The notes under the pieces were generated by a model. It worked only from the letters and a program-made list of their open reading frames with translations, ran no database searches and was not told the origin of the DNA. Shown here one piece after another: positions 26,399-34,742 of a DNA stretch of 64,000 bases. Origin of the DNA: Acidobacteriota bacterium (lineage in GTDB: Bacteria; Acidobacteriota; B3-B38; Guanabaribacteriales; JAGGZT01). How positions within the stretch are numbered: position 1 is the stretch's first letter; every line of letters starts with the position of its first letter. Location: assembly GCA_021161905.1 (NCBI GenBank), contig JAGGZT010000039.1, positions 1 to 64,000 of the forward strand. The letters are read 5' to 3'. The position numbers and the translations under genes were made by a program.

Positions 26399-28163
26399 AA
26401 AATTTCCCCCTTAGATCTCCCTCGTTTTTCTCATCGATGTCGATCTTGAGGGAGCTATCGTCCCTCCTTTGCACTTTTATTATCCCCTTTTCGTAGGCGG
26501 AGAGAAGAGCAGCAACCACCTTCGGGTCAAACTTGGTCTCCGAAAGATCAAAAAGACGCTTTATCGCTGCCTCTGGCTCCATCGCTCTCTGATATGGACG
26601 CTCCGAAGTCATTGCATCGAAGGCATCGGCAACAGCGATTATCCGGGCGATGAGTGGTATCTCCTCTCCCTTAAGTCCCATAGGATAACCTGTTCCATCA
26701 AGGTTCTCGTGATGATAGAGCATCCCCGGTATCATCTCGGCGAGTTCCCGAACTGGAGAAAGGATATTCGCCCCCTTTAGCGGGTGCTGCTTTAGTCTCT
26801 CATACTCCTCAGGGGTCAGCCCTTCCGGTTTTTTGAGAAGGGCATCATCGATGCCTATCTTCCCCACATCATGAAGGATAGCTGCTATCTCCACTTTCCT
26901 TATCTCCTCCTCAGAAAGTCCGAGCTCGCGCCCAATAGCAACGCTTAAGGTACTCACTCTCTCTGAATGACCCCTGGTATATGGATCCTTCTCGTCAATA
27001 GCAGCGGAGATCATCTTTATGGTACCCATAAAAAGCTCTTCGTTCTTGATAAGCGCCTGTTTTATCTGTCTGATATGTCGGGCTAACGCTTCTGCCATAG
27101 AGTTCATCGTTTCGGCAAGCTCCCCAAGCTCGTTATTAACCGCCACCTTTATCTTCTGAGAGAAATCCCCTTTACCAAACATCCTCGCCCCCCGGGCAAG
27201 CTCATCGATCGGACCAGTAATCCTCCGGGCGAAGAGGATGCTCACGATGACAACAGCGATAATGGTGGCAATCACCCAGCTACTCGTTTGTTTTATCATC
27301 GAATAAACAGAATAGTAAGCCACCTTCTCCGGCATCTCGACAAACACCCCCCACTCAAGTCCGGGAATCGGTATCGATGTTCCTAAATAGCGGACTTTAC
27401 CTCCTCCTTCCCTTACAACGAAAGACCGAGTAATAGAAGCCCTTCCCCCAGCCCGAAAGAAATCGGCAACGATAACCCTCTTTCTCATCCCCTGCCTTTT
27501 CAGAACCTCAGCCAGATTGGAATGAGCGAAAAGTTTACCATCGGCATCAACGGCATAGATGGTATGACCGAACTTACTCCGCTGATCGATTACCCGTTGA
27601 ATGGGGGTGAGGCTTATTATCGCTGAAATCACCCCCACTACCTTACCCCTATCCTTTATCGGCAGGGAATAAAGGACAACGGTCTCTTTGAGGTTGAATA
27701 TGAGATGAGTACTACTGAGAAACTCCTCCCCCTCGCGGGCTACCATATATCCTTGTCTCAGTGCCTGCTCAATCTCTGGATCAGAAAAAGAATAACCCAC
27801 TTCACTTCCCTTCCCCCTAAGATCCACTACCACCAATTTCCGGAGGTTGGGGTATTGGGCAATGTAATAACGAAGAAGCTGGGATAGCTCCCTCTTGCTG
27901 AACCACTGTCCACCCCGGGAGGCAAGCGTCACCTCCAGGGAACGGGCGATATTCCTGAGCGATGCCTTCATCCCTTCGAGATAAAGAGAGACCTCCTCAG
28001 CGATAGAGGAAGCGATATTCTGCTGAATTATCTTTTGGTCCGTCTCAAGGATGTCTCGATTTATTTTGATCAATCGCCAGGCAGAGATAAGTAAAGGGAT
28101 CATACCCACTAACAAAAGAACGACAAGAACAGAATATACGATCTTCCCTCGTCTTTTAGCCAT
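26382..28163 (-). CDS. Membrane-bound cache/HAMP/HD-GYP signalling protein
   Basis: 593 residues. TM1 (about 9-28) and TM2 (about 288-312) bracket a periplasmic cache-like sensor domain of about 250 residues. A HAMP linker (RRITGPIDELARGARMFGKGDFSQKI) follows, then an HD-GYP phosphodiesterase with HSERV, ILHDVGKIGIDDALL, HHENLDGTGYPMGLKGEEIPL and ADAFDAMTSERPYQRA. It should hydrolyse c-di-GMP in response to an external ligand. This is the second HD-GYP protein in the window. It lies between gpsA and the TPR lipoprotein in one minus-strand run. Confidence 0.92.
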   Translation of the reverse strand: MAKRRGKIVYSVLVVLLLVGMIPLLISAWRLIKINRDILETDQKIIQQNIASSIAEEVSLYLEGMKASLRNIARSLEVTLASRGGQWFSKRELSQLLRYYIAQYPNLRKLVVVDLRGKGSEVGYSFSDPEIEQALRQGYMVAREGEEFLSSTHLIFNLKETVVLYSLPIKDRGKVVGVISAIISLTPIQRVIDQRSKFGHTIYAVDADGKLFAHSNLAEVLKRQGMRKRVIVADFFRAGGRASITRSFVVREGGGKVRYLGTSIPIPGLEWGVFVEMPEKVAYYSVYSMIKQTSSWVIATIIAVVIVSILFARRITGPIDELARGARMFGKGDFSQKIKVAVNNELGELAETMNSMAEALARHIRQIKQALIKNEELFMGTIKMISAAIDEKDPYTRGHSERVSTLSVAIGRELGLSEEEIRKVEIAAILHDVGKIGIDDALLKKPEGLTPEEYERLKQHPLKGANILSPVRELAEMIPGMLYHHENLDGTGYPMGLKGEEIPLIARIIAVADAFDAMTSERPYQRAMEPEAAIKRLFDLSETKFDPKVVAALLSAYEKGIIKVQRRDDSSLKIDIDEKNEGDLRGKFYEERK

Positions 28164-28174
28164 TCAGCTTCGCC

Positions 28175-29173
28175 TCATTCGCTTTTCAACTCCCTCTCCA
28201 TAAGATCCTTTATCGCCCTCCTCGGATCTTTATCATTATAGAGTATCTGATAAACCTGTTCTGTAATAGGCATCTCTATTCCAATATTTCCCGCAATCTC
28301 ATAAACCGATTTGGTCGTCTTAACTCCCTCCGCCACCATCCGGGTATTCGCCGTCGCCTCGGAAAGGCTAAGTCCCTCACCAAGCTTTACCCCAAGGCGT
28401 CTATTCCGGCTCAACCCACCGGTACAGGTGAGAACCAAATCACCCATCCCAGAAAGACCATAGGCGGTCTCCGCTCGCCCTCCAAGAGCGACCACCAACC
28501 GTACCATCTCCGCCAGCCCCCGGGTGACCAAAGCGGCGATCGTATTCGAACCGAACCCAAGACCATCGATAATACCCGCAGCTATAGCAATTATGTTCTT
28601 AAACGATCCTCCCAACTCCACCCCTATGAGGTCATTATTGGTGTAGATCCTGAAATAGGAGGAGGAGAACTCGCGCTGAATGAGACGAGCCAGATCAGCA
28701 TCCGAAGAGGCGACCACCACCGCGGTAGGATGTTCCTTCGCCACCTCGAGGGCAAAGCTGGGACCAGAAAGAACAGCCAGTGGAGGAGAAAATTTCTCCC
28801 CTACCACCTCACTTATCACCTCGCTCATCCGCATATTGGTGGTATTCTCTATCCCTTTGGTAGCACTTACGAAAACCATATCGGAAGAGAGATAAGGGAG
28901 CATCTTCTGGTAAACCCCACGCAAGACATGGGATGGGGTAACAGAGAGGACAATCTCAGCATCAGTAAGCACCTCCTTTAGAGAATGGCTTGGCTCGATC
29001 GAGGAAGGAAGTGAAAAACCGGGAAGATACCATTCGTTTACCCGCTTCTCCCTCATCAGGGAAGTCAACTCCTCCTCATATACCCAGACCCGTACTTGAT
29101 GCCCTAATTTAGCGAGATGAATAGCGAGGGCGGTGCCCCAGCTTCCTGCCCCAATGACCGCAATCCTCCTCAT
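28175..29173 (-). CDS. gpsA: Glycerol-3-phosphate dehydrogenase (NAD(P)+)
   Basis: 332 residues from the ATG at 29173 (GGAGG upstream; a TTG one codon earlier is less likely). The nucleotide loop is VIGAGSWGTALAIHL. Further family blocks are SATKGIEN, LSGPSFALEVA, GVELGGSFKNIIAIAAGIIDGLGFGSNTIAAL and MRERVNEWYLP-like elements. It makes sn-glycerol 3-phosphate, the backbone for phospholipids, next to plsY. Confidence 0.96.
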   Translation of the reverse strand: MRRIAVIGAGSWGTALAIHLAKLGHQVRVWVYEEELTSLMREKRVNEWYLPGFSLPSSIEPSHSLKEVLTDAEIVLSVTPSHVLRGVYQKMLPYLSSDMVFVSATKGIENTTNMRMSEVISEVVGEKFSPPLAVLSGPSFALEVAKEHPTAVVVASSDADLARLIQREFSSSYFRIYTNNDLIGVELGGSFKNIIAIAAGIIDGLGFGSNTIAALVTRGLAEMVRLVVALGGRAETAYGLSGMGDLVLTCTGGLSRNRRLGVKLGEGLSLSEATANTRMVAEGVKTTKSVYEIAGNIGIEMPITEQVYQILYNDKDPRRAIKDLMERELKSE

Positions 29174-29195
29174 CAATACCTCCTTAGGTCCTTAC

Positions 29196-29783
29196 TTACT
29201 GAAACACTCTATTCTCCTCGCCGCGGAGGAGTCGTATTAGATTATCTTTATGACGAATGATAATAAGTCCTGCACAGACAAAGGCACCGATCACAATCTC
29301 CCTAGGATAATTGAATAAAAGTACGAAAAAAGGAAAAGAAAAAGCGGCACTCATCGAACCCAAGGAGACATAGTGAAACAAGGAAACAAGCAAGACAAAT
29401 ATACCAAGGGCGGGAAGAACAGCAATGGGAGCAAGGGCAATAAAAACTCCTAAGGAGGTAGCCACCCCTTTTCCACCACGAAAACCGATATACAGGGGAA
29501 AACTGTGTCCCAAAATGGCAGCGATGCCAGAGGAAGCGATCCATATCGGCTCAAGAGAGAGAAACCTAGCAATTAACACAGCGAGAAACCCTTTCAGAAG
29601 GTCTAAACTGAAGGTAAAAAGCCAACCCTCTTTCCCTAAAAACCGCGCAACATTGGTCGCTCCGATATTACCGCTTCCCACCTCCCGGATATCCCCTCCC
29701 TTCTTCATCCGATAGATGATATAGCCGAAGGGGATCGATCCCATAAGATAAGCGATCGCCACCGTGATCAAGCCCTTTACCAT
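29196..29783 (-). CDS. plsY: Acyl-phosphate:glycerol-3-phosphate acyltransferase
   Basis: 195 residues, an integral membrane protein with about five segments. The three PlsY motifs are visible: GSGNIGATNVAR, LGHSFPLYIGFRGGKGVATSLGV and a GSMSAA loop. It acylates glycerol 3-phosphate to give lysophosphatidic acid, the substrate of PlsC. Adjacent to gpsA, as in many genomes. Confidence 0.95.
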   Translation of the reverse strand: MVKGLITVAIAYLMGSIPFGYIIYRMKKGGDIREVGSGNIGATNVARFLGKEGWLFTFSLDLLKGFLAVLIARFLSLEPIWIASSGIAAILGHSFPLYIGFRGGKGVATSLGVFIALAPIAVLPALGIFVLLVSLFHYVSLGSMSAAFSFPFFVLLFNYPREIVIGAFVCAGLIIIRHKDNLIRLLRGEENRVFQ

Positions 29784-29795
29784 TACCCACCTCCC

Positions 29796-31031
29796 TTAGT
29801 CCTGATGCTTCAGAAGTTCCCTTCTTAAAATATCGAGCGCCATCTGGGTAGCAAATCTCTTTATCCTAAGCCTCTCTCCAGAGAAGACAAATCTTCTCGC
29901 AAAGGTCTTAGACCTTGTGGAAAGACCGATATAAACGAGCCCCACCGGCTTCTCCTCCGTCCCCCCTGATGGACCGGCGATCCCGGTGATCCCTATACCG
30001 TAATCGGCATCTCCCTTCTTCCTCACCCCCAAAGCCATCGCTTTAGCCACTTCGTCACTAACTGCCCCATAACTCTCTATGAGATCCTGGCTTACACCGA
30101 GAAGCTCCACCTTAGCCCGATTGCTATAAGCCACCACTCCGAGGAGAAAGTAATCGGAACTCCCCGGGACATCGGTTATCCGGCTTCCAAGCAGTCCACC
30201 AGTACAGGATTCAGCAACCGCTAAGGTCCCCCCTTCTTTCCGAAGAAGCATCCCCACTACCGCCTCCAAGGTATCCTCATCAACGCCGAAGATATCATCC
30301 CCAAACCGCCGATAAAGCTCTTCCTCGAGCCACTTAAGCTCCTCTATCTCCTCTTTACCCCGAGCCTGAAGATGAATCTCGATCTCGCCTGGAGAAGCTA
30401 TTATCCCACACTCAATCTTAGAGCTCGTAAGGAGGTCCTTTGCTCGTTCATCGACCGCCGATTCCGAGAGGGAAACCACCCGAAGCACCCGCCGCACCAA
30501 CTCCCCAGAACGGGAGAGGAGGCTTTCAAGCCGAGGGGCAACCTCGTTTAAAAACATCATTCTTGCCTCAGCAGGAACGCCGGGGAGAAGGACGAAAACC
30601 TTCCCCTCAAGAGGGAGCCAGATCCCGGGGGCAGTACCAATCCTATTGGGAAGGGGCTCCGCCCCTTCGGGGATGAGCGCCTGTTTCTTATTATTCTCAG
30701 GCATCGAAAGGCCACGACGAGCAAAATGGTCCTCGATAGCAGCCAGAACCTCCTCGTTCATCCTAAGCGGTTTCCCAAAAGCTTCAGACAACGCCTGAAC
30801 AGTAAGGTCATCTATAGTAGGACCAAGCCCCCCGGTAGTTATTACCAGATCGGAATCAGAAAAAGCAGTGGAAAAAGCCTTTATTATCCTATCCTTCTCA
30901 TCCGGGAGGATGGTAACCCGATGAGGAACGAGGGAAAAGCGGGAGAGCTCCCGAATAATCAGATGGGAATTGGTATCCCACTTGGTTCCCGAAAGAAGCT
31001 CAGACCCTATTATCAGAAGTTCCGTCCTCAT
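29796..31031 (-). CDS. cinA: CinA-like nicotinamide-nucleotide amidase
   Basis: 411 residues. The N-terminal COG1058/MoaB-like domain has MRTELLIIGSELLSGTKWDTN and TTGGLGPTIDDLT. The C-terminal CinA (PncC) amidase domain has GTLAVAESCTGGLLGSRITDVPGSSDYFLLGVVAYSN and GITGIAGPSGGTEEKPVGLV. The enzyme recycles NMN to NaMN. It overlaps pgpA by 4 bp, a frequent pairing. Confidence 0.94.
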   Translation of the reverse strand: MRTELLIIGSELLSGTKWDTNSHLIIRELSRFSLVPHRVTILPDEKDRIIKAFSTAFSDSDLVITTGGLGPTIDDLTVQALSEAFGKPLRMNEEVLAAIEDHFARRGLSMPENNKKQALIPEGAEPLPNRIGTAPGIWLPLEGKVFVLLPGVPAEARMMFLNEVAPRLESLLSRSGELVRRVLRVVSLSESAVDERAKDLLTSSKIECGIIASPGEIEIHLQARGKEEIEELKWLEEELYRRFGDDIFGVDEDTLEAVVGMLLRKEGGTLAVAESCTGGLLGSRITDVPGSSDYFLLGVVAYSNRAKVELLGVSQDLIESYGAVSDEVAKAMALGVRKKGDADYGIGITGIAGPSGGTEEKPVGLVYIGLSTRSKTFARRFVFSGERLRIKRFATQMALDILRRELLKHQD

Positions 31032-31510
31032 CTTAATAAATAAAATAAAACCCGTAAAAAGAGATTGGCATATAACCCGCTCATCACATCGTCCATCATT
31101 ATCCCAAAACCACCGCTCATCCTATCGAACTGGCGGGCAGGAGGTGGCTTTATCACATCAAACGCTCGAAACGAAAGAAAGCCCAAAACGATGTTGGTAA
31201 AGCTCAGAGGCAATAAAAACATCGCCACCAAATACCCCACCACCTCATCTATCACCACTATCTTCGGGTCGTCCCCCCTCTCTTGATTGGAAACCTTTTC
31301 GGCGGTGAAAATCCCAATAAAGAAAAGGGCTATACTTATTATAGCATAATAGAGGGGAGAAAGAAAAAAGGCAAAAAGTAGATACAAAGGAATGGTAGCC
31401 AAAGTCCCTGCCGTACCTGGAGCAACGGGGGTGTAGCCCACGCCGAAAAAGGTGGCTATGATATAAGAAAGTTTATTACCTTCACTCCTTACTGGATCCT
31501 TATTTTTCAT
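31028..31510 (-). CDS. pgpA: Phosphatidylglycerophosphatase A
   Basis: 160 residues, with membrane segments and the PgpA signature FGVGYTPVAPGTAGTLATIPLY and KVSNQERGDDPKIVVIDEVVGYLVAMF. It dephosphorylates phosphatidylglycerophosphate. Overlaps rimO upstream and cinA downstream by 4 bp. Confidence 0.93.
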   Translation of the reverse strand: MKNKDPVRSEGNKLSYIIATFFGVGYTPVAPGTAGTLATIPLYLLFAFFLSPLYYAIISIALFFIGIFTAEKVSNQERGDDPKIVVIDEVVGYLVAMFLLPLSFTNIVLGFLSFRAFDVIKPPPARQFDRMSGGFGIMMDDVMSGLYANLFLRVLFYLLR

Positions 31511-32823
31511 CCAACAGCCCTCCCCACTAAATCGTATTCGGTAACCTCATCGATCTCCACCAAGGAGAAATCTCCAGGGGTAACCTCTCCTCCAACAATT
31601 ACCACCCCACCATCTACCTCTGGCGCCTGGGTAGCCATCCTTCCGAGTGAAAGCTCCCCCTTCTCCTCAACCAATACCTCAACCTTCCTCCCGACATATC
31701 GCTGGTTCTTCCTGAGGGATATCTCTTGCTGAAGCTCCATCAGAGTAGAGAGCCTCTCCTCCTTCACCTCATACGGTATCGGGTCGCCCATAGCATAAGC
31801 CCTTGTCCCTTCCTCAGGAGAGTAGATAAAGGCGCCAAGATGATCGAAGGAAGCCTGAGAAACGAAGGAAAGAAGCTCCCTAAAGTCGGCTTCCTCCTCG
31901 CCGGGAAACCCAACGATCAGACTCGTCCTGAGCACTACCCCAGGAATCCTTCTTCTCACCCGCTCGATAAGCTCAAGGAAACGATCCCCATTTCCTTCCC
32001 TCCCCATAAGCGCAAGCACCTTCTTACTCGAATGCTGGAAAGGAAGATCGAGATATGGCACCACCCTATCCAATGAGGCGACCGCCTCTATGGTAGCTTC
32101 ATCCAAATGTTCAGGATGGGAATAAAGAAGCCTTATCCATCGTACCCCTTTGATCTCGTTCAGCTGGGTGAGTAGCTGAGGAAGAAGGTTGATCCCCTCA
32201 AGATCCCGTCCATAGAAGGTGGTATCCTGAGCCACCAGGTTCACCTCCCGCACCCCCGCCTCCGCCAACCTCGCTACCTCCGCAACAACTGAGGCGGGAT
32301 CACGGCTCCGATAAGCCCCCCTTAACTTCGGGATGATGCAGAAGGAACATCTATTGCTACAACCCTCCGCTATCTTGACATAAGCGGTATAAGGAGGGGT
32401 AGCAAGGATACGAGGACTCCGTTCATTATAGAGGTAATGAGGTCTCCTCTTCCGGTTTACGGAGATAGATCTTCCCTCCTTCAAAATATCGGCTATGCGA
32501 GGAACCTCATCCACCCCGAAGATCTGGTCTATCTCTGGCATAAGAGAGAGAAGTTCTTCCCTATAACGCTCAGGAAGACAGCCTCCGACAATCAACCTCT
32601 TCAACCTCCCCTTCTTCTTGAGCTCAGCTACATCGAGGATGGTATCAACCGCCTCCTTCCTTGCCTCCTCGATAAAAGCGCAGGTATTGATAATTATAGC
32701 ATCGCATTCCTCAAGTTCATCCGAGATCTCATAGCCCGCCTTCTTGAGATAGCCAAGCATCACCTCGGAATCGACCAGGTTCTTGGCACACCCCAAGCTT
32801 ATCAGTCCTACTCTTTTTATCAT
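31507..32823 (-). CDS. rimO: Ribosomal protein S12 methylthiotransferase
   Basis: 438 residues. The N-terminal UPF0004 domain has SLGCAKNLVDSEVMLGYL and further cysteines at INTCAFIEEA and VGGCLPERY for the auxiliary [4Fe-4S] cluster. The radical-SAM motif is CSNRCSFCIIP with LRGAYRSR. A C-terminal TRAM domain (about 375-438) follows. It methylthiolates Asp of ribosomal protein S12. Intact length for the family. Confidence 0.95.
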   Translation of the reverse strand: MIKRVGLISLGCAKNLVDSEVMLGYLKKAGYEISDELEECDAIIINTCAFIEEARKEAVDTILDVAELKKKGRLKRLIVGGCLPERYREELLSLMPEIDQIFGVDEVPRIADILKEGRSISVNRKRRPHYLYNERSPRILATPPYTAYVKIAEGCSNRCSFCIIPKLRGAYRSRDPASVVAEVARLAEAGVREVNLVAQDTTFYGRDLEGINLLPQLLTQLNEIKGVRWIRLLYSHPEHLDEATIEAVASLDRVVPYLDLPFQHSSKKVLALMGREGNGDRFLELIERVRRRIPGVVLRTSLIVGFPGEEEADFRELLSFVSQASFDHLGAFIYSPEEGTRAYAMGDPIPYEVKEERLSTLMELQQEISLRKNQRYVGRKVEVLVEEKGELSLGRMATQAPEVDGGVVIVGGEVTPGDFSLVEIDEVTEYDLVGRAVG

Positions 32824-32837
32824 TCTTCAGGGAACCT

Positions 32838-34130
32838 TTAGGGATAGAGCCGGTTGAGCATTCTGGGGTAAGGGATCGTCTCCCTAACATGGGGGAGATG
32901 ACAGAGCCAAGCAACCGTTCGCTCGATCCCCAGCCCAAATCCACTATGGGGGACGGAGCCGTACTTCCTGATATCGAGGTACCAACGAAAAGCCTCCTCG
33001 GGGAGGTTGTGTTCCTTTATCCTTTGAAGGAGAAGATCATAACTGTGTATCCTCTGGCCTCCACCGATTATCTCACCGTATCCCTCAGGGGCGAGGACAT
33101 CGACGCAGAGCACCCTGTCCTCTCTTTCCGGATCTGGCTCCATATAAAAGGCTTTAACCTTGGTAGGATAGCGGTGAATCATTACCGGCTTATCGAAATG
33201 CTCCGAAAGGAGGGTTTCCTCTGGGGCTCCGAAATCGTCTTCGAGAGGAAAATCCACCCCCTTCTCCTTGAGGATAGCAACCGCCTCGTCATAGGTGACC
33301 CGGGGGAAGGGCTTCTTGATATTCTCCAGCTTCGAGATATCTCGCTCCAAAAACTCGAGCTCCCTCCTCCTCTCGGTAAGCACCCGCTCCACGATGTAGC
33401 AGATAAAATCCTCAGCCAAGTCCATAATGTCACTGAGGGTAGCATAAGCGACCTCGGGTTCGACTATCCAGAACTCTATGAGGTGTCTCCTCGTTTTCGA
33501 TTTTTCGGCACGGAAGGCAGGACCAAAGCAGTAAACCTTACCAAATGCCATCGCCGCAGGCTCTAAATAGAGTTGTCCACTCTGAGTAAGGTAAACCTTC
33601 TCCCCGAAGTAATCTGTCTCAAAGAGGGTGGTCGTTCCCTCGCAGGAAGTAGGAGTAAGGATAGGGGCATCTATCAATACGAACCCTCGGGAATCATAAT
33701 AATCACGGCAAGCTCTTATAATCTCATGCCTTATCCTCAAGATCGCCTGCTGCCGCCGGGAACGGAGCCAGAGATGGCGATGGTCCATTAAAAAGGGGAT
33801 GCCATGCGATTTGGGGGTAATGGGATAAGGTTCCGCAAGGTGAACAAGCTTTATGTCCTTTACCAAAAGCTCATACCCTCCGGGAGCACGCGCATCTTTC
33901 CGCACGGTACCGCTCACCATTATCGCCGATTCCTGAGTGAGCTCCTCGACCAGATCAAAAGCCTCGGGAGTAGCATCCGCCTTGCTCACCACCCCCTGGA
34001 TGATGCCGGTCCCGTCTCTAACGAGGACAAAGTGGATCTTACCGCTTGAACGTTTGTTATAAAGCCATCCCTTTATTAAAACCTCAACACCCTCTTTTGA
34101 AGCGATATCCTCTATATAAACCTGCTCCAC
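32838..34130 (-). CDS. asnS: Asparaginyl-tRNA synthetase
   Basis: 430 residues. An N-terminal OB-fold ([34 protein letters not shown]) leads into the class II core: motif 2 ([24 protein letters not shown]) and motif 3 ([29 protein letters not shown]). The [15 protein letters not shown] segment fits AsnRS rather than AspRS. First gene of the long minus-strand run, with a clear promoter upstream. Confidence 0.94.
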   Translation of the reverse strand: MEQVYIEDIASKEGVEVLIKGWLYNKRSSGKIHFVLVRDGTGIIQGVVSKADATPEAFDLVEELTQESAIMVSGTVRKDARAPGGYELLVKDIKLVHLAEPYPITPKSHGIPFLMDHRHLWLRSRRQQAILRIRHEIIRACRDYYDSRGFVLIDAPILTPTSCEGTTTLFETDYFGEKVYLTQSGQLYLEPAAMAFGKVYCFGPAFRAEKSKTRRHLIEFWIVEPEVAYATLSDIMDLAEDFICYIVERVLTERRRELEFLERDISKLENIKKPFPRVTYDEAVAILKEKGVDFPLEDDFGAPEETLLSEHFDKPVMIHRYPTKVKAFYMEPDPEREDRVLCVDVLAPEGYGEIIGGGQRIHSYDLLLQRIKEHNLPEEAFRWYLDIRKYGSVPHSGFGLGIERTVAWLCHLPHVRETIPYPRMLNRLYP

Positions 34131-34162
34131 CTTCCACCTCCTTCGGTACTACCTTCAACTTT

Positions 34163-34190
34163 ATTATAAAAACTCCCCATTCACGGTCAA
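34163..34190 (-). promoter_or_regulatory. Sigma-70 promoter for the asnS operon
   Basis: On the minus strand: TTGACC, 16-bp spacer and a perfect TATAAT, about 33 bp upstream of the asnS start. Divergent from the promoter at 34211. Confidence 0.7.
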
Positions 34191-34210
34191 GCGTAATTTC
34201 TCTTTACCCC

Positions 34211-34239
34211 TTGACTTAAAACGCCATTTCTTCTATCCT
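34211..34239 (+). promoter_or_regulatory. Sigma-70-like promoter for small membrane protein A
   Basis: TTGACT, 17-bp spacer, TATCCT. A start near 34246 places the in-frame ATG at 34243 outside the transcript and supports the ATG at 34261 as the true start. Confidence 0.5.
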
Positions 34240-34260
34240 TAAATGAAAGAGGAAGGGGTA

Positions 34261-34656
34261 ATGGATTTTCTTCGGCGACAAAAGGGGGCAATCCTTCTAA
34301 TTGCGTTTTCCTATCTCTTTTTCTACACCACATTTGACTTAGCCCATTACACCTTCCATTCCCTATTTGCTTTCGCCTCCTCCCCCCTTGTTGAAGACGA
34401 CATCTTCATCCATCAAACGCTTGTCCATGAAAGTGGGAAGAAGAGTATATCCCCTCCGCCCGTTGATGAGGGGGGGCTCGATTGCCCCTTTGCTCTTCTG
34501 ATAAATAACCTTTCCTCAAAAGTAGGAGCACCCACTCAATTTTTAGTTGAACTCAGCCTTATATCCTTCTTCAAACCACGGAAAGAAGCCCCGGTAATTG
34601 AGGAGATCGCCTCTCTCGCCATTCCCCGAGCCCCACCGACCATTTCCCTCCTTTAG
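34261..34656 (+). CDS. Small membrane protein A of the efflux cassette (DUF2946-like?)
   Basis: 131 residues from the ATG at 34261, chosen over 34243 because GAGGAAGG precedes it and the promoter lies too close to 34243. One N-terminal hydrophobic segment (LLIAFSYLFFYTTFDLAHYTFHSLF) contains a H-x3-F-H element, followed by SPLVEDDIF, a proline-rich stretch, DCPFALLINNLSSKVGAP, a KP dipeptide and a C-terminal RAPP. It is a clear paralog of the protein at 37132, with the same motifs in the same order. The layout resembles DUF2946-type proteins (N-terminal helix, Cys, C-terminal R-x-PP) often found beside metal efflux or TonB genes, but that assignment is tentative. Function unknown. Confidence 0.65.
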   Translation: MDFLRRQKGAILLIAFSYLFFYTTFDLAHYTFHSLFAFASSPLVEDDIFIHQTLVHESGKKSISPPPVDEGGLDCPFALLINNLSSKVGAPTQFLVELSLISFFKPRKEAPVIEEIASLAIPRAPPTISLL

Positions 34657-34685
34657 TTCGTTAGAGCGATTAGATCCAAAAAGAG

Positions 34686-34703
34686 TTATCTCGAGAGAGA
34701 TAA
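34686..34703 (+). promoter_or_regulatory. Perfect palindromic hairpin before the TonB receptor
   Basis: TTATCTC and GAGATAA flank a GAGA loop, 40 bp upstream of the receptor's start. It may be an operator or a weak attenuator (TTTATAT follows); which one cannot be decided by eye. Confidence 0.35.
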
Positions 34704-34742
34704 TTTATATCTCCATTTAAATCCTTATTGAGGAGGAGAAAG

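Noticed and set aside
34243-34260. ATG at 34243 as the start of small protein A
   Set aside because: It would lie at or upstream of the predicted transcript start, while ATG 34261 has a proper Shine-Dalgarno site.
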